A DNA stretch of 64,000 nt from Wujia chipingensis (GCF_014337155.1 NZ_CP060632.1:515001-579000); one strand, 5' to 3'; positions 11,311 to 19,764 are shown, counted from the first letter of the stretch. Numbers and translations are program-made. The notes: a model not told the origin generated them from the sequence alone.

Positions 11311-12039
11311 ATGGGCAAATCCGGAATGAACGAAATCGAAGAAGATACAGCAAAAGAGACTGGGATGCAAGAACAGGGCAGGAAGAACAAACACAAAAGG
11401 AATAAAGATAAAGGACAGAAGCTTTCTGCCCGCGATGTAACAAAGCTTCTGAAGTGGGTGATCATCTTAGCGGTCGTAGTTATTCTGGTTGTGGTTGGCT
11501 ATAAGCTTGCAAAGCAGCTTGGATGGTTCGGGTTGAAACCGAAGGTAGAGACGACGATCCTTACAAGCAGCCAGCTAGAACAGGTGTTGCAGATAGATGA
11601 TTTATCAGTCTGTGAGATTACCTACAACGGTGTGGCAGAGGTGCCGCAGAAGAATCATCCGACGAAGGTTGCCTACTATGTCTCTTATGAGGCTGAAGTG
11701 AAGGCAAGTATCAACATGGCAGATATTGATGTTCAGATCGATGACAATGTCGGAGAAGGGCAGGCGAAGAAAATCATTGTGACGCTGCCGCAGTTGCAGG
11801 TCAAGCAGATCGATGTCGATATGGCTTCGCTTGACTATATGTTTGTCAAGAAGAGTGCGAACACGGCAGATGTATCCGAGGAAGCGTATGCGGCATGTAT
11901 CGCGGATGCAGGTTCTGAATGCCGGGGAAATGAAGTGTTCTTACAGATGGCGAAAGAAAATTGTGAGAATACAGTCAAGGCACTGCTCATGCCGATCATA
12001 GAGAATCAGGATGAGTCGTATGAACTGGTGATTCAGTAG
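11311..12039 (+). CDS. DUF4230 membrane-anchored protein
   Basis: A 242-residue protein with a very basic N-terminal cytoplasmic part (KNKHKRNKDKGQKL), one membrane helix at about residues 50-73 (WVIILAVVVILVVVGY) and an extracytoplasmic DUF4230-like domain with TTILTSSQLEQVLQIDDLSVCEI. The start follows AAGGAGACG. It forms a tandem pair with the related lipoprotein gene 21 bases downstream. Function of the family is unknown. The pair probably arose by duplication, because the second protein keeps the same sequence of secondary-structure blocks. Confidence 0.8.
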   Translation: MGKSGMNEIEEDTAKETGMQEQGRKNKHKRNKDKGQKLSARDVTKLLKWVIILAVVVILVVVGYKLAKQLGWFGLKPKVETTILTSSQLEQVLQIDDLSVCEITYNGVAEVPQKNHPTKVAYYVSYEAEVKASINMADIDVQIDDNVGEGQAKKIIVTLPQLQVKQIDVDMASLDYMFVKKSANTADVSEEAYAACIADAGSECRGNEVFLQMAKENCENTVKALLMPIIENQDESYELVIQ

Positions 12040-12060
12040 GGGACGAAGGAGGAGAAACAA

Positions 12061-12687
12061 ATGAAGAAATTAAAAAAATTCGTGGTCCTTTGTCTTGCAG
12101 TTATTATGCTGTTCACTGCGTGTGGAAAAAAAGGTGAAGAAGTAACGAAAGAATTGAGCATTACGCAGATGCAGACAATCTGTGAGCTGGCAACACTCAA
12201 ATGTTATTATCATAATGTGGCAAAGCTGACGAAGGAAAAGGAAGTTCTGTGGTGGGATACATCGGCAGAGCTTTGGATCGAGTATTCCGGCATCGTAAAG
12301 CTCGGTGTGGACATTGCGAATCTGGATATGCAGGTAGATGGCGATCAGGTAACGATCACGATGCCAAAGGCAGAGGTGCTTAGCTGTCAGGTGGATCAGA
12401 CGTCGTTAAATGAAGACTCCTATTACACAACCCGTGAAGGACTTGGCGCAGAGAAGATCAATGCGGACGATCAGACGGAAGCAATCAAGACTGCGCAGGA
12501 AAATATGCTGGAGAATGTCCAGTCGGATGAATCCCTGTTGCAGCAGGCGCAGCAGCGGGCACAGGAGCTGTTAGAGCAGTATGTGAAGAACGTCGGTGAT
12601 GCGATGGGCAAAACGTATGAAGTGAGTTTTGTGATTGCGGACGAAGCCGGAACTAATACAGTAAGTACAGATGAAAGTGATAATTGA
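12061..12687 (+). CDS. DUF4230 lipoprotein
   Basis: A 208-residue secreted lipoprotein. The signal peptide KKFVVLCLAVIMLF ends with the lipobox FTACGK, so Cys21 should be lipidated. The mature part resembles the DUF4230 domain of the upstream gene (ITQMQTICELATLKCYYHNV, then VTITMPKAEVLSCQVDQTSL), and ends in a long Gln-rich helix. It is the last gene of the run that starts at 8579 or 11311 and is closed by the bidirectional terminator at 12701-12724. Role unknown; two differently anchored copies suggest a surface complex. Confidence 0.8.
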   Translation: MKKLKKFVVLCLAVIMLFTACGKKGEEVTKELSITQMQTICELATLKCYYHNVAKLTKEKEVLWWDTSAELWIEYSGIVKLGVDIANLDMQVDGDQVTITMPKAEVLSCQVDQTSLNEDSYYTTREGLGAEKINADDQTEAIKTAQENMLENVQSDESLLQQAQQRAQELLEQYVKNVGDAMGKTYEVSFVIADEAGTNTVSTDESDN

Positions 12688-12700
12688 TAGGAATGAAAAA

Positions 12701-12724
12701 GAGCCGTTGCGATTGCAACGGCTC
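12701..12724. terminator. Bidirectional terminator between lipoprotein gene and bioY
   Basis: A perfect 10-bp hairpin GAGCCGTTGC-gatt-GCAACGGCTC. The minus-strand side is followed by TTTTTC, so it terminates bioY well; the plus-strand side has only AAGTTCTTT and is a weaker terminator. Confidence 0.75.
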
Positions 12725-12757
12725 AAGTTCTTTGAGGGGAGGGAGTTTCGATTTATG

Positions 12758-13324
12758 TTAATCCTCGTCCTCGACATCTCTACGCAGATAAATCAGTTTT
12801 CGGAATGCCGGTACGATCTGTGCAGCAACGACTGCTTTCACAAGATCAAGTGCAATAAAAGGAAGAAAACCGGCTACAAAAGCAGCCTTGATACTGCAAC
12901 CTGATGCGATCATAATCCAGAGAGAACCGACTGCATCAACGAGAACAGCGGATAACATAGCGACAATAGTATAACGGATACGATTGTACTTCTTTCCGCG
13001 AAAGATCGGAATCAAAATGGCGATGAAGATAAAGGCGAAGGAAAAACCGCCATATGTGCCAAATAAATATCCCGGACCTGCCTGTCCACCAACGAATACC
13101 GGAACACCGACCAGTCCGAGTAACATCCAGATCAGTCCGATGAAGAAGGATTCTGCAAGTGGAAATACAAGTGCAATCAGGGTGATTACAAAATTCAAAA
13201 GAGTGATGTGTGTTCCGTTTGGCAGCGGGATGCTGATATAAGCGGATACACACAGGATGGCTGCGAAAAGTGCCATCATGACAATTGAGTAGGTTGAAAA
13301 TTTGCTTTTTGTTTTTGCGTCCAT
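12758..13324 (-). CDS. bioY: BioY family biotin transporter (ECF S-component)
   Basis: A 188-residue, almost wholly hydrophobic protein with about six membrane helices. BioY hallmarks are PNGTHITLLNFVITLIAL, PVFVGGQAGPGYLFGTYGGF and the SLWIMIASGCSIKAAFVAGF/PFIALDLVKAVVA C-terminal helices. BioY captures biotin and works with an ECF energising module; such a module (fused ATPases plus EcfT) lies at 17.1-19.7 kb. Its own promoter (13393-13421, minus strand) has a -35 box inside the left arm of a palindrome that fits the BirA biotin operator, so biotin repression is expected. The ATG is about 62 bases from the predicted transcription start. Confidence 0.95.
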   Translation of the reverse strand: MDAKTKSKFSTYSIVMMALFAAILCVSAYISIPLPNGTHITLLNFVITLIALVFPLAESFFIGLIWMLLGLVGVPVFVGGQAGPGYLFGTYGGFSFAFIFIAILIPIFRGKKYNRIRYTIVAMLSAVLVDAVGSLWIMIASGCSIKAAFVAGFLPFIALDLVKAVVAAQIVPAFRKLIYLRRDVEDED

Positions 13325-13392
13325 TTCTTTTTCTCCATAGTTTCTGTTATAATAGCCATGCTATTGTTGAATTCATAGCAAGTACATGATGT

Positions 13393-13469
13393 AGAATAGC
13401 AGATGGAAATAAGAATGTCAACCAAAAATAAATAGAAAAGTTGACATTGCAAACTTTGCGAAATATAAT
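13393..13469. promoter_or_regulatory. Divergent promoter pair with shared BirA-type biotin operator
   Basis: A perfect 9-bp inverted repeat, AATGTCAAC (13414-13422) and GTTGACATT (13440-13448), is separated by 17 bases. Written as TGTCAACC-N15-AAGTTGACA it fits the known BirA operator layout of Firmicutes. Each arm contains a perfect TTGACA -35 box. On the plus strand it is followed after exactly 17 bases by TATAAT (13464-13469). On the minus strand it is followed after exactly 17 bases by TATTCT (13393-13398). One bound repressor would therefore cover both -35 boxes and shut off bioY and the operon starting at 13490 together. Confidence 0.88.
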
Positions 13470-13489
13470 AGGAAACATTGGGTGAGAAA

Positions 13490-14344
13490 ATGAAGAACAA
13501 ATTTGAAAAAATATTTGAACAACTGGCTGATTTTCATATGCTTGATGGATACGATGGTTGGATGATCGGGGCGTGTGTGTATGCGCAGCGGGGAGCGGCA
13601 GGAGAACGCGTATCAGGCACAGAATTTGGCTGTGGGAATGATCTGACAGTAGTTCAAAATCAGAAAATCAAAATTCAAAATTCCTGCAAGTCCGAGATTG
13701 TGAAGAAAACTGCAAGCTTTGCGGTTATGCTGAATCAGATAGAAGAGGATGGAATCGTGTATCAGCTGGAGTTGCATGTGGTAAGGCCGGAGGTGCAGGG
13801 GGCAGTTACTAGCAAACAAGCAGGTATGGAAAAAAATATGACCATGAATGTCGAGAAATCAAAGCTGGAAGAACAGCGGATGAATCTACACCATTCGGTC
13901 GGAACGGAAGAAAACGCGGACACAGGCGGGGAAAAAACGTTTTCATTTACGCATTCCGATATCCTTCGATTTGTGGATGCCGTAGGCGATACGAATTCGA
14001 TTCACCGGACGGCGCATGCGGTTGTGCCGGGGCTTTTGATGGTGGAGAGGATGCTTGATATGTGGATGAAAAAACAGCCGGAAACGGAAACTGATGTAGA
14101 GTTGCAGGCAGGAATGCAGGCGGGAATGAAGAACGAGACGCAGGCAGGAGTGCAGACGGAAACCGAAAATGAGATGCAGACAGACATGAAGAATAGCAGG
14201 GAATTTATTTGCAGATTCCGTTTTGAGAAGCCGGTATTTGTGGATGAGAAGCTACAGGTGGAGGCAAGAACCGAACGCGGAAAGCAGATCTATGAATGTA
14301 AACGAGAGGATAAGGAAATCGTATGGAACATGCGTATATTATAG
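13490..14344 (+). CDS. MaoC-like hotdog hydratase, first gene of BirA-controlled acyl operon
   Basis: A 284-residue protein whose residues about 150-190 and 235-284 form a MaoC or (R)-enoyl-CoA hydratase-like hotdog domain. The hydratase-2 signature appears as VGDTNSIH, giving the expected catalytic Asp167 and His172, then AVVPGLLM. The domain is split by a low-complexity Gln/Met/Glu/Thr-rich insertion at about 196-236, and the N-terminal 140 residues, also rich in odd insertions, may be a degenerate second hotdog. A TTG at 13478 lies almost at the predicted transcription start, so the ATG at 13490 with GGTGAG upstream is preferred. It overlaps the thiolase gene by 22 bases. Confidence 0.7.
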   Translation: MKNKFEKIFEQLADFHMLDGYDGWMIGACVYAQRGAAGERVSGTEFGCGNDLTVVQNQKIKIQNSCKSEIVKKTASFAVMLNQIEEDGIVYQLELHVVRPEVQGAVTSKQAGMEKNMTMNVEKSKLEEQRMNLHHSVGTEENADTGGEKTFSFTHSDILRFVDAVGDTNSIHRTAHAVVPGLLMVERMLDMWMKKQPETETDVELQAGMQAGMKNETQAGVQTETENEMQTDMKNSREFICRFRFEKPVFVDEKLQVEARTERGKQIYECKREDKEIVWNMRIL

Positions 14345-15471
14345 ATGGACGCCGCAGCTATATCGGTGTCGAAAATGGAATGTATAAACATCTGCCAGCC
14401 GAGGTGCTTGCGGCGGAGGTACTCTGTGCGCTTGTACCGGAAGATGTACGTCAGACTGTCGATGAGGTGATCGTCGGAAATGGAGTTGGAGCCAGTGGAA
14501 ATATTGGCAGACTGGCAACGCTTACGGCACATTTCCCACAGGCGGTTCCCGCGTACACAGTGGATATGCAGTGTGGATCGGGATTGGAAGCACTGACGAT
14601 TGCCGCGGCGAAGATCCGAAGTGGACAGGCAGATCTGATTGTGGCAGGTGGCGTGGATAGTTCGTCAACGGCACCGCGACGTGCGTATAACCGGAATCAT
14701 CCGGACTATGAACGCTATGGAGGCGAGGAATCCTTTTATTCCGTCGCAAAATTTGCACCGGGCGAGCATGATCCGTATGCGATGATCCGCGGCGCAGAGC
14801 GTGTGGCACTGGATGTGCAGATGACCAGACAGGAATTAAATAAATGGGTAGTACGTTCACATTCTCTCGCAAAACAGGCAAGAGAAGCTGGCGTGCTAGA
14901 ACCATATCTGGTCGGCGTGCAGGGGGCAACTGCAGACGCGGGTATCAGGGATCGCATAAGTGAACGATTCTTAGATAAGCTACCACCGCTTTTGCCGGAC
15001 GGAGCGATACTAACAGCCGGAAATACATGCTTGATGCATGATGGTGCGGCATTTTTGATGGTGGCATCGGAGCGGTATGTAAAGGAGCATAATCTGATAC
15101 CGCTTGCGGAAATCGTTGATTCCGTAACGGTTGGCGGGAACCCGGACAAAAGCCCGGAGACAGCAATACTTGCCATTCAGAAATTACTTGCCAAGACGAA
15201 ACATACGGCGGAAGATATCGCGGTATTTGAATGTAATGAGGCATTTGCAGTAATTGATGCGCTTTTTGCGCGTGCCTATCCGGAAGCAGTTGACCATTAC
15301 AACCGGTATGGTGGGGCGCTCGCATATGGACATCCATATGGCGCCTCGGGCGGTATTATTACGATACATGCATGCCGGGCGCTGCAGGAGACACCGGGCT
15401 ATGCAGTATGCAGCATTGCGGCAGCCGGCGGCATCGGACATGCGCTGTTGCTGCGGGCGGGAGGAATGTAA
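14323..15471 (+). CDS. Thiolase-family acyltransferase (YhfS-like)
   Basis: A 382-residue thiolase-fold protein. The acyl-accepting Cys84 sits in MQCGSGLEA, the NEAF motif is at about residue 305 and the active-site His is in GHPYGASG. The second catalytic cysteine, normally in a CIGGGMG-like loop, is replaced: the loop reads AAAGGIG near residues 366-372. The protein may therefore condense, cleave or transfer acyl groups differently from biosynthetic thiolases. In Bacillus subtilis the BirA-controlled yhfUTS operon also combines a BioY protein, an acyl ligase-like protein and a thiolase-like protein, which supports the biotin link. Substrate unknown. Confidence 0.88.
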   Translation: MEHAYIIDGRRSYIGVENGMYKHLPAEVLAAEVLCALVPEDVRQTVDEVIVGNGVGASGNIGRLATLTAHFPQAVPAYTVDMQCGSGLEALTIAAAKIRSGQADLIVAGGVDSSSTAPRRAYNRNHPDYERYGGEESFYSVAKFAPGEHDPYAMIRGAERVALDVQMTRQELNKWVVRSHSLAKQAREAGVLEPYLVGVQGATADAGIRDRISERFLDKLPPLLPDGAILTAGNTCLMHDGAAFLMVASERYVKEHNLIPLAEIVDSVTVGGNPDKSPETAILAIQKLLAKTKHTAEDIAVFECNEAFAVIDALFARAYPEAVDHYNRYGGALAYGHPYGASGGIITIHACRALQETPGYAVCSIAAAGGIGHALLLRAGGM

Positions 15472-15472
15472 C

Positions 15473-16732
15473 ATGCAGTATATTGATTATCTGACAAAAC
15501 AACCATCGGACAAAGACGCAATCATCATCAATGGTGATCGCTATACATACGGAAAGCTCTATGTGCTTGTGCAGGATGCACGCGCACGCCTTCCGCAGGT
15601 TGCAGAAAAACATCTGTATCTGATTCGGGAGACCGGAATCCTGAAACAGTTGGTTTTATTTCTGGCGTGTGCGGGAACGAATCAGGTACCAGTTATCGTG
15701 CCGGCGGACAGCAAACTTGAAGTAACAGATCCGCTGTTTGATACGCCCGTGCCGGAGCGCGCGGTAATGGCAGTGATGACATCCGGAACAACCGGGATTC
15801 CGAAGATTTTATTCCGAAGCTTTGAAAGTTGGGCTGATTTCTTCGCGATACAGAATGCGGTGTTTGGCGTGGATGCGGACAGCCGGCTGTTCGTACAGGG
15901 AAGCCTTGCATTTACCGGGAATCTGAATCTCTATATGGGACAGCTTGCGGCAGGCGGCACGCTGATTGCGGAGGATGTATTCCTGCCGGGCAAATGGGAG
16001 CAGGTGATGGCGCGCGAAAGGGCGAACGGTATTTACCTGATTCCGTCCAAATTACTTATGCTGCCTCGTGTATTTAAGGGTGTAAATGCGAATATCCGCA
16101 CGATCATTTCGGGCTCGCAGAGCCTTGGGCGAAAGGATGCGGAAGTGTTGAAGAAGATATTTCCGAATACGGAGATTACATTATATTACGGTGCGAGCGA
16201 GCTGAATTATATCACGTACGTGAAGTCCGCGGATATGACGGAAGAGCGGAACCTGATCGGTAAGCCATTTCCGGGAGTGCGGGTGTTCATACAGGATGAT
16301 GAAATGTACGTGGACAATGCATTTCACGTGGAGAATATTACGGTGCCGTATTCGCTTAGAGACAGCGGACGGATGGATGCGCAGGGAAACTTTTATTTCC
16401 TTGGACGGACGGATGATATCGTCGGTGTGCGCGGGCGCAAGGTGTCGATGATGAAGATTGAAAATGCGTTGGAGGAAGTCGCCGGTATCACAGAGGCGTC
16501 GGTCGTTCTGCTTCCGAAGGAAAAGGATGCGGACATGCCGGCGGAGATCGTGAGTGCATTTGTGACGGTGGAAGGCACGGACGTGCCAGAGAATCTGCGG
16601 CAGCAGTTGAAGACACGGCTTGCGGATTTTGAGATTCCGAAGCGGGTGATCGTGCTGGAGACGTTGCCGAAGAACACAAGTGGGAAAGTGGATAAAGCGC
16701 GGCTTAGACAGTGGTGGCTGGATTCGGAGTAA
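15473..16732 (+). CDS. AMP-dependent acyl-CoA ligase/synthetase (YhfT-like)
   Basis: A 419-residue member of the adenylate-forming ANL family, which activates a carboxylate as acyl-AMP and passes it to CoA or another thiol. Motifs in order are MTSGTTGIPK (phosphate loop), YYGASELNYIT (A5), DSGRMDAQGNFYFLGRTDD (A7-A8), and PKNTSGKVDK with the C-terminal catalytic lysine. It is shorter than typical 500-residue ligases, because the N-terminal domain is compact. The frame is open upstream to 15254, but the ATG at 15473 with GAGGAATG upstream, two bases after the thiolase stop, is the right start. Third gene of the BirA-controlled operon; substrate unknown. Confidence 0.88.
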   Translation: MQYIDYLTKQPSDKDAIIINGDRYTYGKLYVLVQDARARLPQVAEKHLYLIRETGILKQLVLFLACAGTNQVPVIVPADSKLEVTDPLFDTPVPERAVMAVMTSGTTGIPKILFRSFESWADFFAIQNAVFGVDADSRLFVQGSLAFTGNLNLYMGQLAAGGTLIAEDVFLPGKWEQVMARERANGIYLIPSKLLMLPRVFKGVNANIRTIISGSQSLGRKDAEVLKKIFPNTEITLYYGASELNYITYVKSADMTEERNLIGKPFPGVRVFIQDDEMYVDNAFHVENITVPYSLRDSGRMDAQGNFYFLGRTDDIVGVRGRKVSMMKIENALEEVAGITEASVVLLPKEKDADMPAEIVSAFVTVEGTDVPENLRQQLKTRLADFEIPKRVIVLETLPKNTSGKVDKARLRQWWLDSE

Positions 16733-17124
16733 AACAGGAAGAAAGAGGTGGATTGCTCCAAGTCGAGAAAAAGAGAGCAAGCTGTGGTAGGAGCAAAACA
16801 GGAAGAAAGTAGGAGATTGCTCCAAGTCGGGAAAAAGCGAGTGAGCTGGAGTAGGAGCAAAACAGGGAGAAAGAGGTGGATTGCTCCAAGTTGAGAAAAA
16901 GAGAGCAAGCTGTAGTAGGAGCAAAACAGGAAGAAAGAGGTGGATTGCTCCAAGTCGAGAAAAAGAGAGCAAGCTGTGGTAGGAGCAAAACAGGAAGAAA
17001 GTAGGAGATTGCTCCAAGTCGGGAAAAAGCGAGTGAGCTGGAGTAGGAGTAAAACAGGGAGAAAGAGGTGGATTGCTCCAAGTTGAGAAAAAGAGAGTGA
17101 ATTATAGTAAGAGTAAAACAGGAA
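16731..17124. repeat. 64-bp tandem hairpin array, six units
   Basis: Six head-to-tail units of exactly 64 bp start at 16731, 16795, 16859, 16923, 16987 and 17051, with a fragment of a seventh at 17115. Units 1-3 are repeated nearly unchanged as units 4-6, giving a 192-bp higher-order duplication. Each unit junction contains GGAGCAA and TTGCTCC, separated by about 21 purine-rich bases, so the array can fold as a chain of hairpins. A 64-bp period is not divisible by three, so the long open frames over it are artefacts. It separates the acyl ligase gene from the ECF ATPase gene, whose ATG follows it directly. Confidence 0.92.
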
Positions 17125-17127
17125 AAA

Positions 17128-18912
17128 ATGGAGGACCGGACGGTGATACGGGCAGAACAGGTAAGATTTCAATATAAAAAGCGGGATGTCGATGGAAATG
17201 TGATCGCGACGGAAGAAATCTTAAAGGGTGTAGATCTTACAATTAAAAAGGGCGAATTCATTGCGCTGCTTGGCAGAAATGGTTCCGGCAAGACGACGTT
17301 CTCGAAGCAGTTAAATGCAATCCTTCGACCGTCAGAAGGTATGGTAACCGTAGATGAGATGGGAACCAGGGATGCGGAGAAGCTGTACGATATTCGCCAG
17401 CACGTCGGTATGGTGTTCCAGAATCCAGACAATCAGATGGTGGCAGCAAATGTGGAAGAAGAGGTTGCATTCGGCCCGGAGAATCTGGGTATGGAGTCAG
17501 ATACCATCGTGGCACGTGTGAAGCAGGCACTCGAACAGGTGCGGATGTGGAAGCGGAGAAAGACGGCACCAAATCATCTGTCGGGCGGACAGAAACAGCG
17601 GATTGCGATTGCAGGAATTCTTGCGATGCATCCGGATTATATCGTCTTAGACGAGCCGACTGCGATGCTTGATCCGAAAGGGCGGAAAGAAGTGATGGAA
17701 GCGTTACAGCGGTTGAATCAGGAACAGGAAATGACTGTGATACTGATTACGCATGATATGGAAGAGGCGGCACTTGCGAGCCGGGTAATTCTGCTTGCAG
17801 ACGGACAGGTAAGATTCGATGGAACTCCGGAGGATTTCTTCGGAGAGGATGCGCTGCTTGCGGAGATGGGCATGGAGGCACCGCTTTCTTACCGGGTGCA
17901 GCAGGCAATGGGAAGTGCGGCAAATCTGCAATCGGGTGCAGGTGAAAAAAGAGATAAGTGTAAAATAGATGCGCTTGACATATTTGAAAAAGATAAAGAT
18001 CTCCTCTCCCTGCAACACGTAAGCTATATTTACAGTCCGGGAACAGCATATGAGAAGGTTGCTTTAGACGACGTGAATCTGTCGCTTGGCAAGGGGGAGA
18101 TTGTTGGACTTGCCGGACATACCGGTTCTGGTAAATCCACCATGATACAACTCCTGAACGGGTTGCTGAAACCGACCAGCGGAACAGTTACATTTGAGGG
18201 AAAGGATATTCATGCAAAGGGATATTCTGGGAATTATCTGCGCAGTAAGGTTGGCATGGTGTTCCAATATCCGGAGCATCAGATGATCTGCGATACCGTG
18301 TGGGAGGATGTCGCATTTGGACCAAGTAAGCAGGGCTTGACCGGGGAAGCATGCGAGACGCGTGTGGAGGAAGCACTTCGGTTTGTTGACCTGCCAGAGA
18401 AATATTATCAAGCATCGCCATTGCAGCTATCGGGCGGACAGAAGCGGCGTGTGGCGATTGCAGGTGTGCTTGCGATGCATCCGGAATATATCATATTGGA
18501 CGAGCCGGCAGCGGGATTAGACGCAGCAGGAAAACGCGAAATATTCGACCGGATCCGGCGGATGAGCCGGGAGCAGGGAATCGGAGTTTTACTTGTCTCG
18601 CATAGTATGGAGGACCTGGCGGAATACGCAGACCGGATTATTGTGTTGGACGATGGAAAGAAGATATTGGATGACCGACCGGCGCAGGTATTTGCCAAGC
18701 GGGAGACGCTTGCAGACTGTGGACTGGATGTACCGGAAACTGTGAAACTGGCGGACAAATTGCGCGCAAACGGGTACCAAATTCCACAGAATGTGATTCG
18801 AGAGAAAGAGCTGCTCGATTATCTTGGTAATTGCACAAACAGTACAGCAGGAAGAAAAAGCGTTGATACTGAGAACAGATTGGATGAAAGGAAGCAGGGA
18901 GATAATTTATGA
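17128..18912 (+). CDS. ecfA: Fused energy-coupling factor ATPases (EcfA-EcfA')
   Basis: A 594-residue fusion of two ABC ATPase domains that power ECF vitamin uptake. Domain 1 (about 5-270) has Walker A GRNGSGKT at 49-56, Q-loop QNPDNQ, signature LSGGQKQR and Walker B VLDEPTAMLDP. Domain 2 (about 295-560) has GHTGSGKS, QYPEHQ, LSGGQKRR and ILDEPAAGLD. The xNPDNQ and YPEHQ Q-loops are typical of EcfA1 and EcfA2. In most Firmicutes these are separate genes, so the fusion is noteworthy though known in some Clostridia. It overlaps ecfT by four bases. It probably serves BioY and other S-components encoded elsewhere. Confidence 0.95.
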   Translation: MEDRTVIRAEQVRFQYKKRDVDGNVIATEEILKGVDLTIKKGEFIALLGRNGSGKTTFSKQLNAILRPSEGMVTVDEMGTRDAEKLYDIRQHVGMVFQNPDNQMVAANVEEEVAFGPENLGMESDTIVARVKQALEQVRMWKRRKTAPNHLSGGQKQRIAIAGILAMHPDYIVLDEPTAMLDPKGRKEVMEALQRLNQEQEMTVILITHDMEEAALASRVILLADGQVRFDGTPEDFFGEDALLAEMGMEAPLSYRVQQAMGSAANLQSGAGEKRDKCKIDALDIFEKDKDLLSLQHVSYIYSPGTAYEKVALDDVNLSLGKGEIVGLAGHTGSGKSTMIQLLNGLLKPTSGTVTFEGKDIHAKGYSGNYLRSKVGMVFQYPEHQMICDTVWEDVAFGPSKQGLTGEACETRVEEALRFVDLPEKYYQASPLQLSGGQKRRVAIAGVLAMHPEYIILDEPAAGLDAAGKREIFDRIRRMSREQGIGVLLVSHSMEDLAEYADRIIVLDDGKKILDDRPAQVFAKRETLADCGLDVPETVKLADKLRANGYQIPQNVIREKELLDYLGNCTNSTAGRKSVDTENRLDERKQGDNL

Positions 18913-19715
18913 TTCGAGATATTACAATTGGACAATATTATCCTTCGGATTCTCCGATTCATCATCTGGACCCGCGTGTCAAGTTATTCGCAACGCTTCT
19001 CTATATCATCGGGCTGTTTCTTAGCAAAAGCCTAATTGTATTTGCGGTGGCAGGCGTAGTATTGATTGCATGTATCGTGATATCGAAGGTGCCGTTTCGA
19101 TATATGATCAAGGGGCTAAAGCCGGTGTGGATATTGCTGGTATTTATCTGTATCGTAAATGTGTTCTTCGGAAAAGGGGAAGTGCTGTATTTTCAGTGGA
19201 AGTTTATTCACATCTACCGGGAAGGCATCCTGCAGGCACTGATGCGTGTCGTGCGGCTGGTAGAACTGATCCTGGGTTCATCACTTATGACTTACACAAC
19301 CACACCGACCGAGCTGACGGACGGCCTGGAGAAAGCATTTCATCCACTTACGAAGATTCATGTACCGGTGCATGAGATTACACTCATGATGTCGATTACG
19401 CTCCGCTTCATTCCGATTCTGATCGAAGAGTTAGACAGGATCATGAAGGCACAGACGGCGCGCGGCGTGGATTTTGAAGCAGGAAATGTATTCCAGAAAG
19501 TGAAACGTACTGGACGGATTTTAATGCCGCTTTTTGCATCCGCAGTTGGACGGGCAGGCGATCTGGCACTCGCGATGGAAGCGCGTTGTTATCAGGCGGG
19601 CAGACCGAGAACGAAGATGTATCCCCTTCGATATGCACGTGCGGATGGCGTCGTGTATGTGCTGGCAATCGTATATCTGGCAGGGATGATCGTGTTGAAG
19701 GTAATGGTTGGATAA
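18909..19715 (+). CDS. ecfT: Energy-coupling factor transmembrane protein EcfT
   Basis: A 268-residue integral membrane protein with about five helices. It carries the cytoplasmic coupling helices that dock into the ATPases: KAQTARGVDFE holds the first Ala-Arg-Gly motif, and the second reads MEARCYQ, with Cys in place of Gly. Conserved SPIHHLDPRVKLFATLLYII opens the protein, as usual for EcfT. Start and stop overlap the fused ATPase gene (ATGA), so the two are translationally coupled. Together with BioY it makes the transport complex for biotin or for other vitamins. Confidence 0.94.
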   Translation: MIRDITIGQYYPSDSPIHHLDPRVKLFATLLYIIGLFLSKSLIVFAVAGVVLIACIVISKVPFRYMIKGLKPVWILLVFICIVNVFFGKGEVLYFQWKFIHIYREGILQALMRVVRLVELILGSSLMTYTTTPTELTDGLEKAFHPLTKIHVPVHEITLMMSITLRFIPILIEELDRIMKAQTARGVDFEAGNVFQKVKRTGRILMPLFASAVGRAGDLALAMEARCYQAGRPRTKMYPLRYARADGVVYVLAIVYLAGMIVLKVMVG

Positions 19716-19727
19716 TATAAAAACCTA

Positions 19728-19764
19728 TTGACAAATAAAATAACGCTGTTATAATAACGGTGTT
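19728..19764 (+). promoter_or_regulatory. Promoter and TetR-type operator of the ABC exporter operon
   Basis: TTGACA (19728-19733) and TATAAT (19750-19755) are 16 bases apart. The -10 region lies inside a palindrome of pattern AAC-N3-GTTATNATAAC-N3-GTT (19742-19764), a typical autoregulatory site for the TetR repressor encoded 57 bases downstream. Confidence 0.8.

Noticed and set aside
15254..15472. Extended N-terminus of the acyl ligase (frame open from 15254)
   Set aside because: It overlaps the conserved thiolase C-terminus; the ATG at 15473 has a ribosome binding site and matches the family start.
16181..17172. Long minus-strand frames over the 64-bp array (up to 278 codons)
   Set aside because: They arise because the repeat unit lacks stops in several frames and continue antisense into the acyl ligase gene; there is no start signal.
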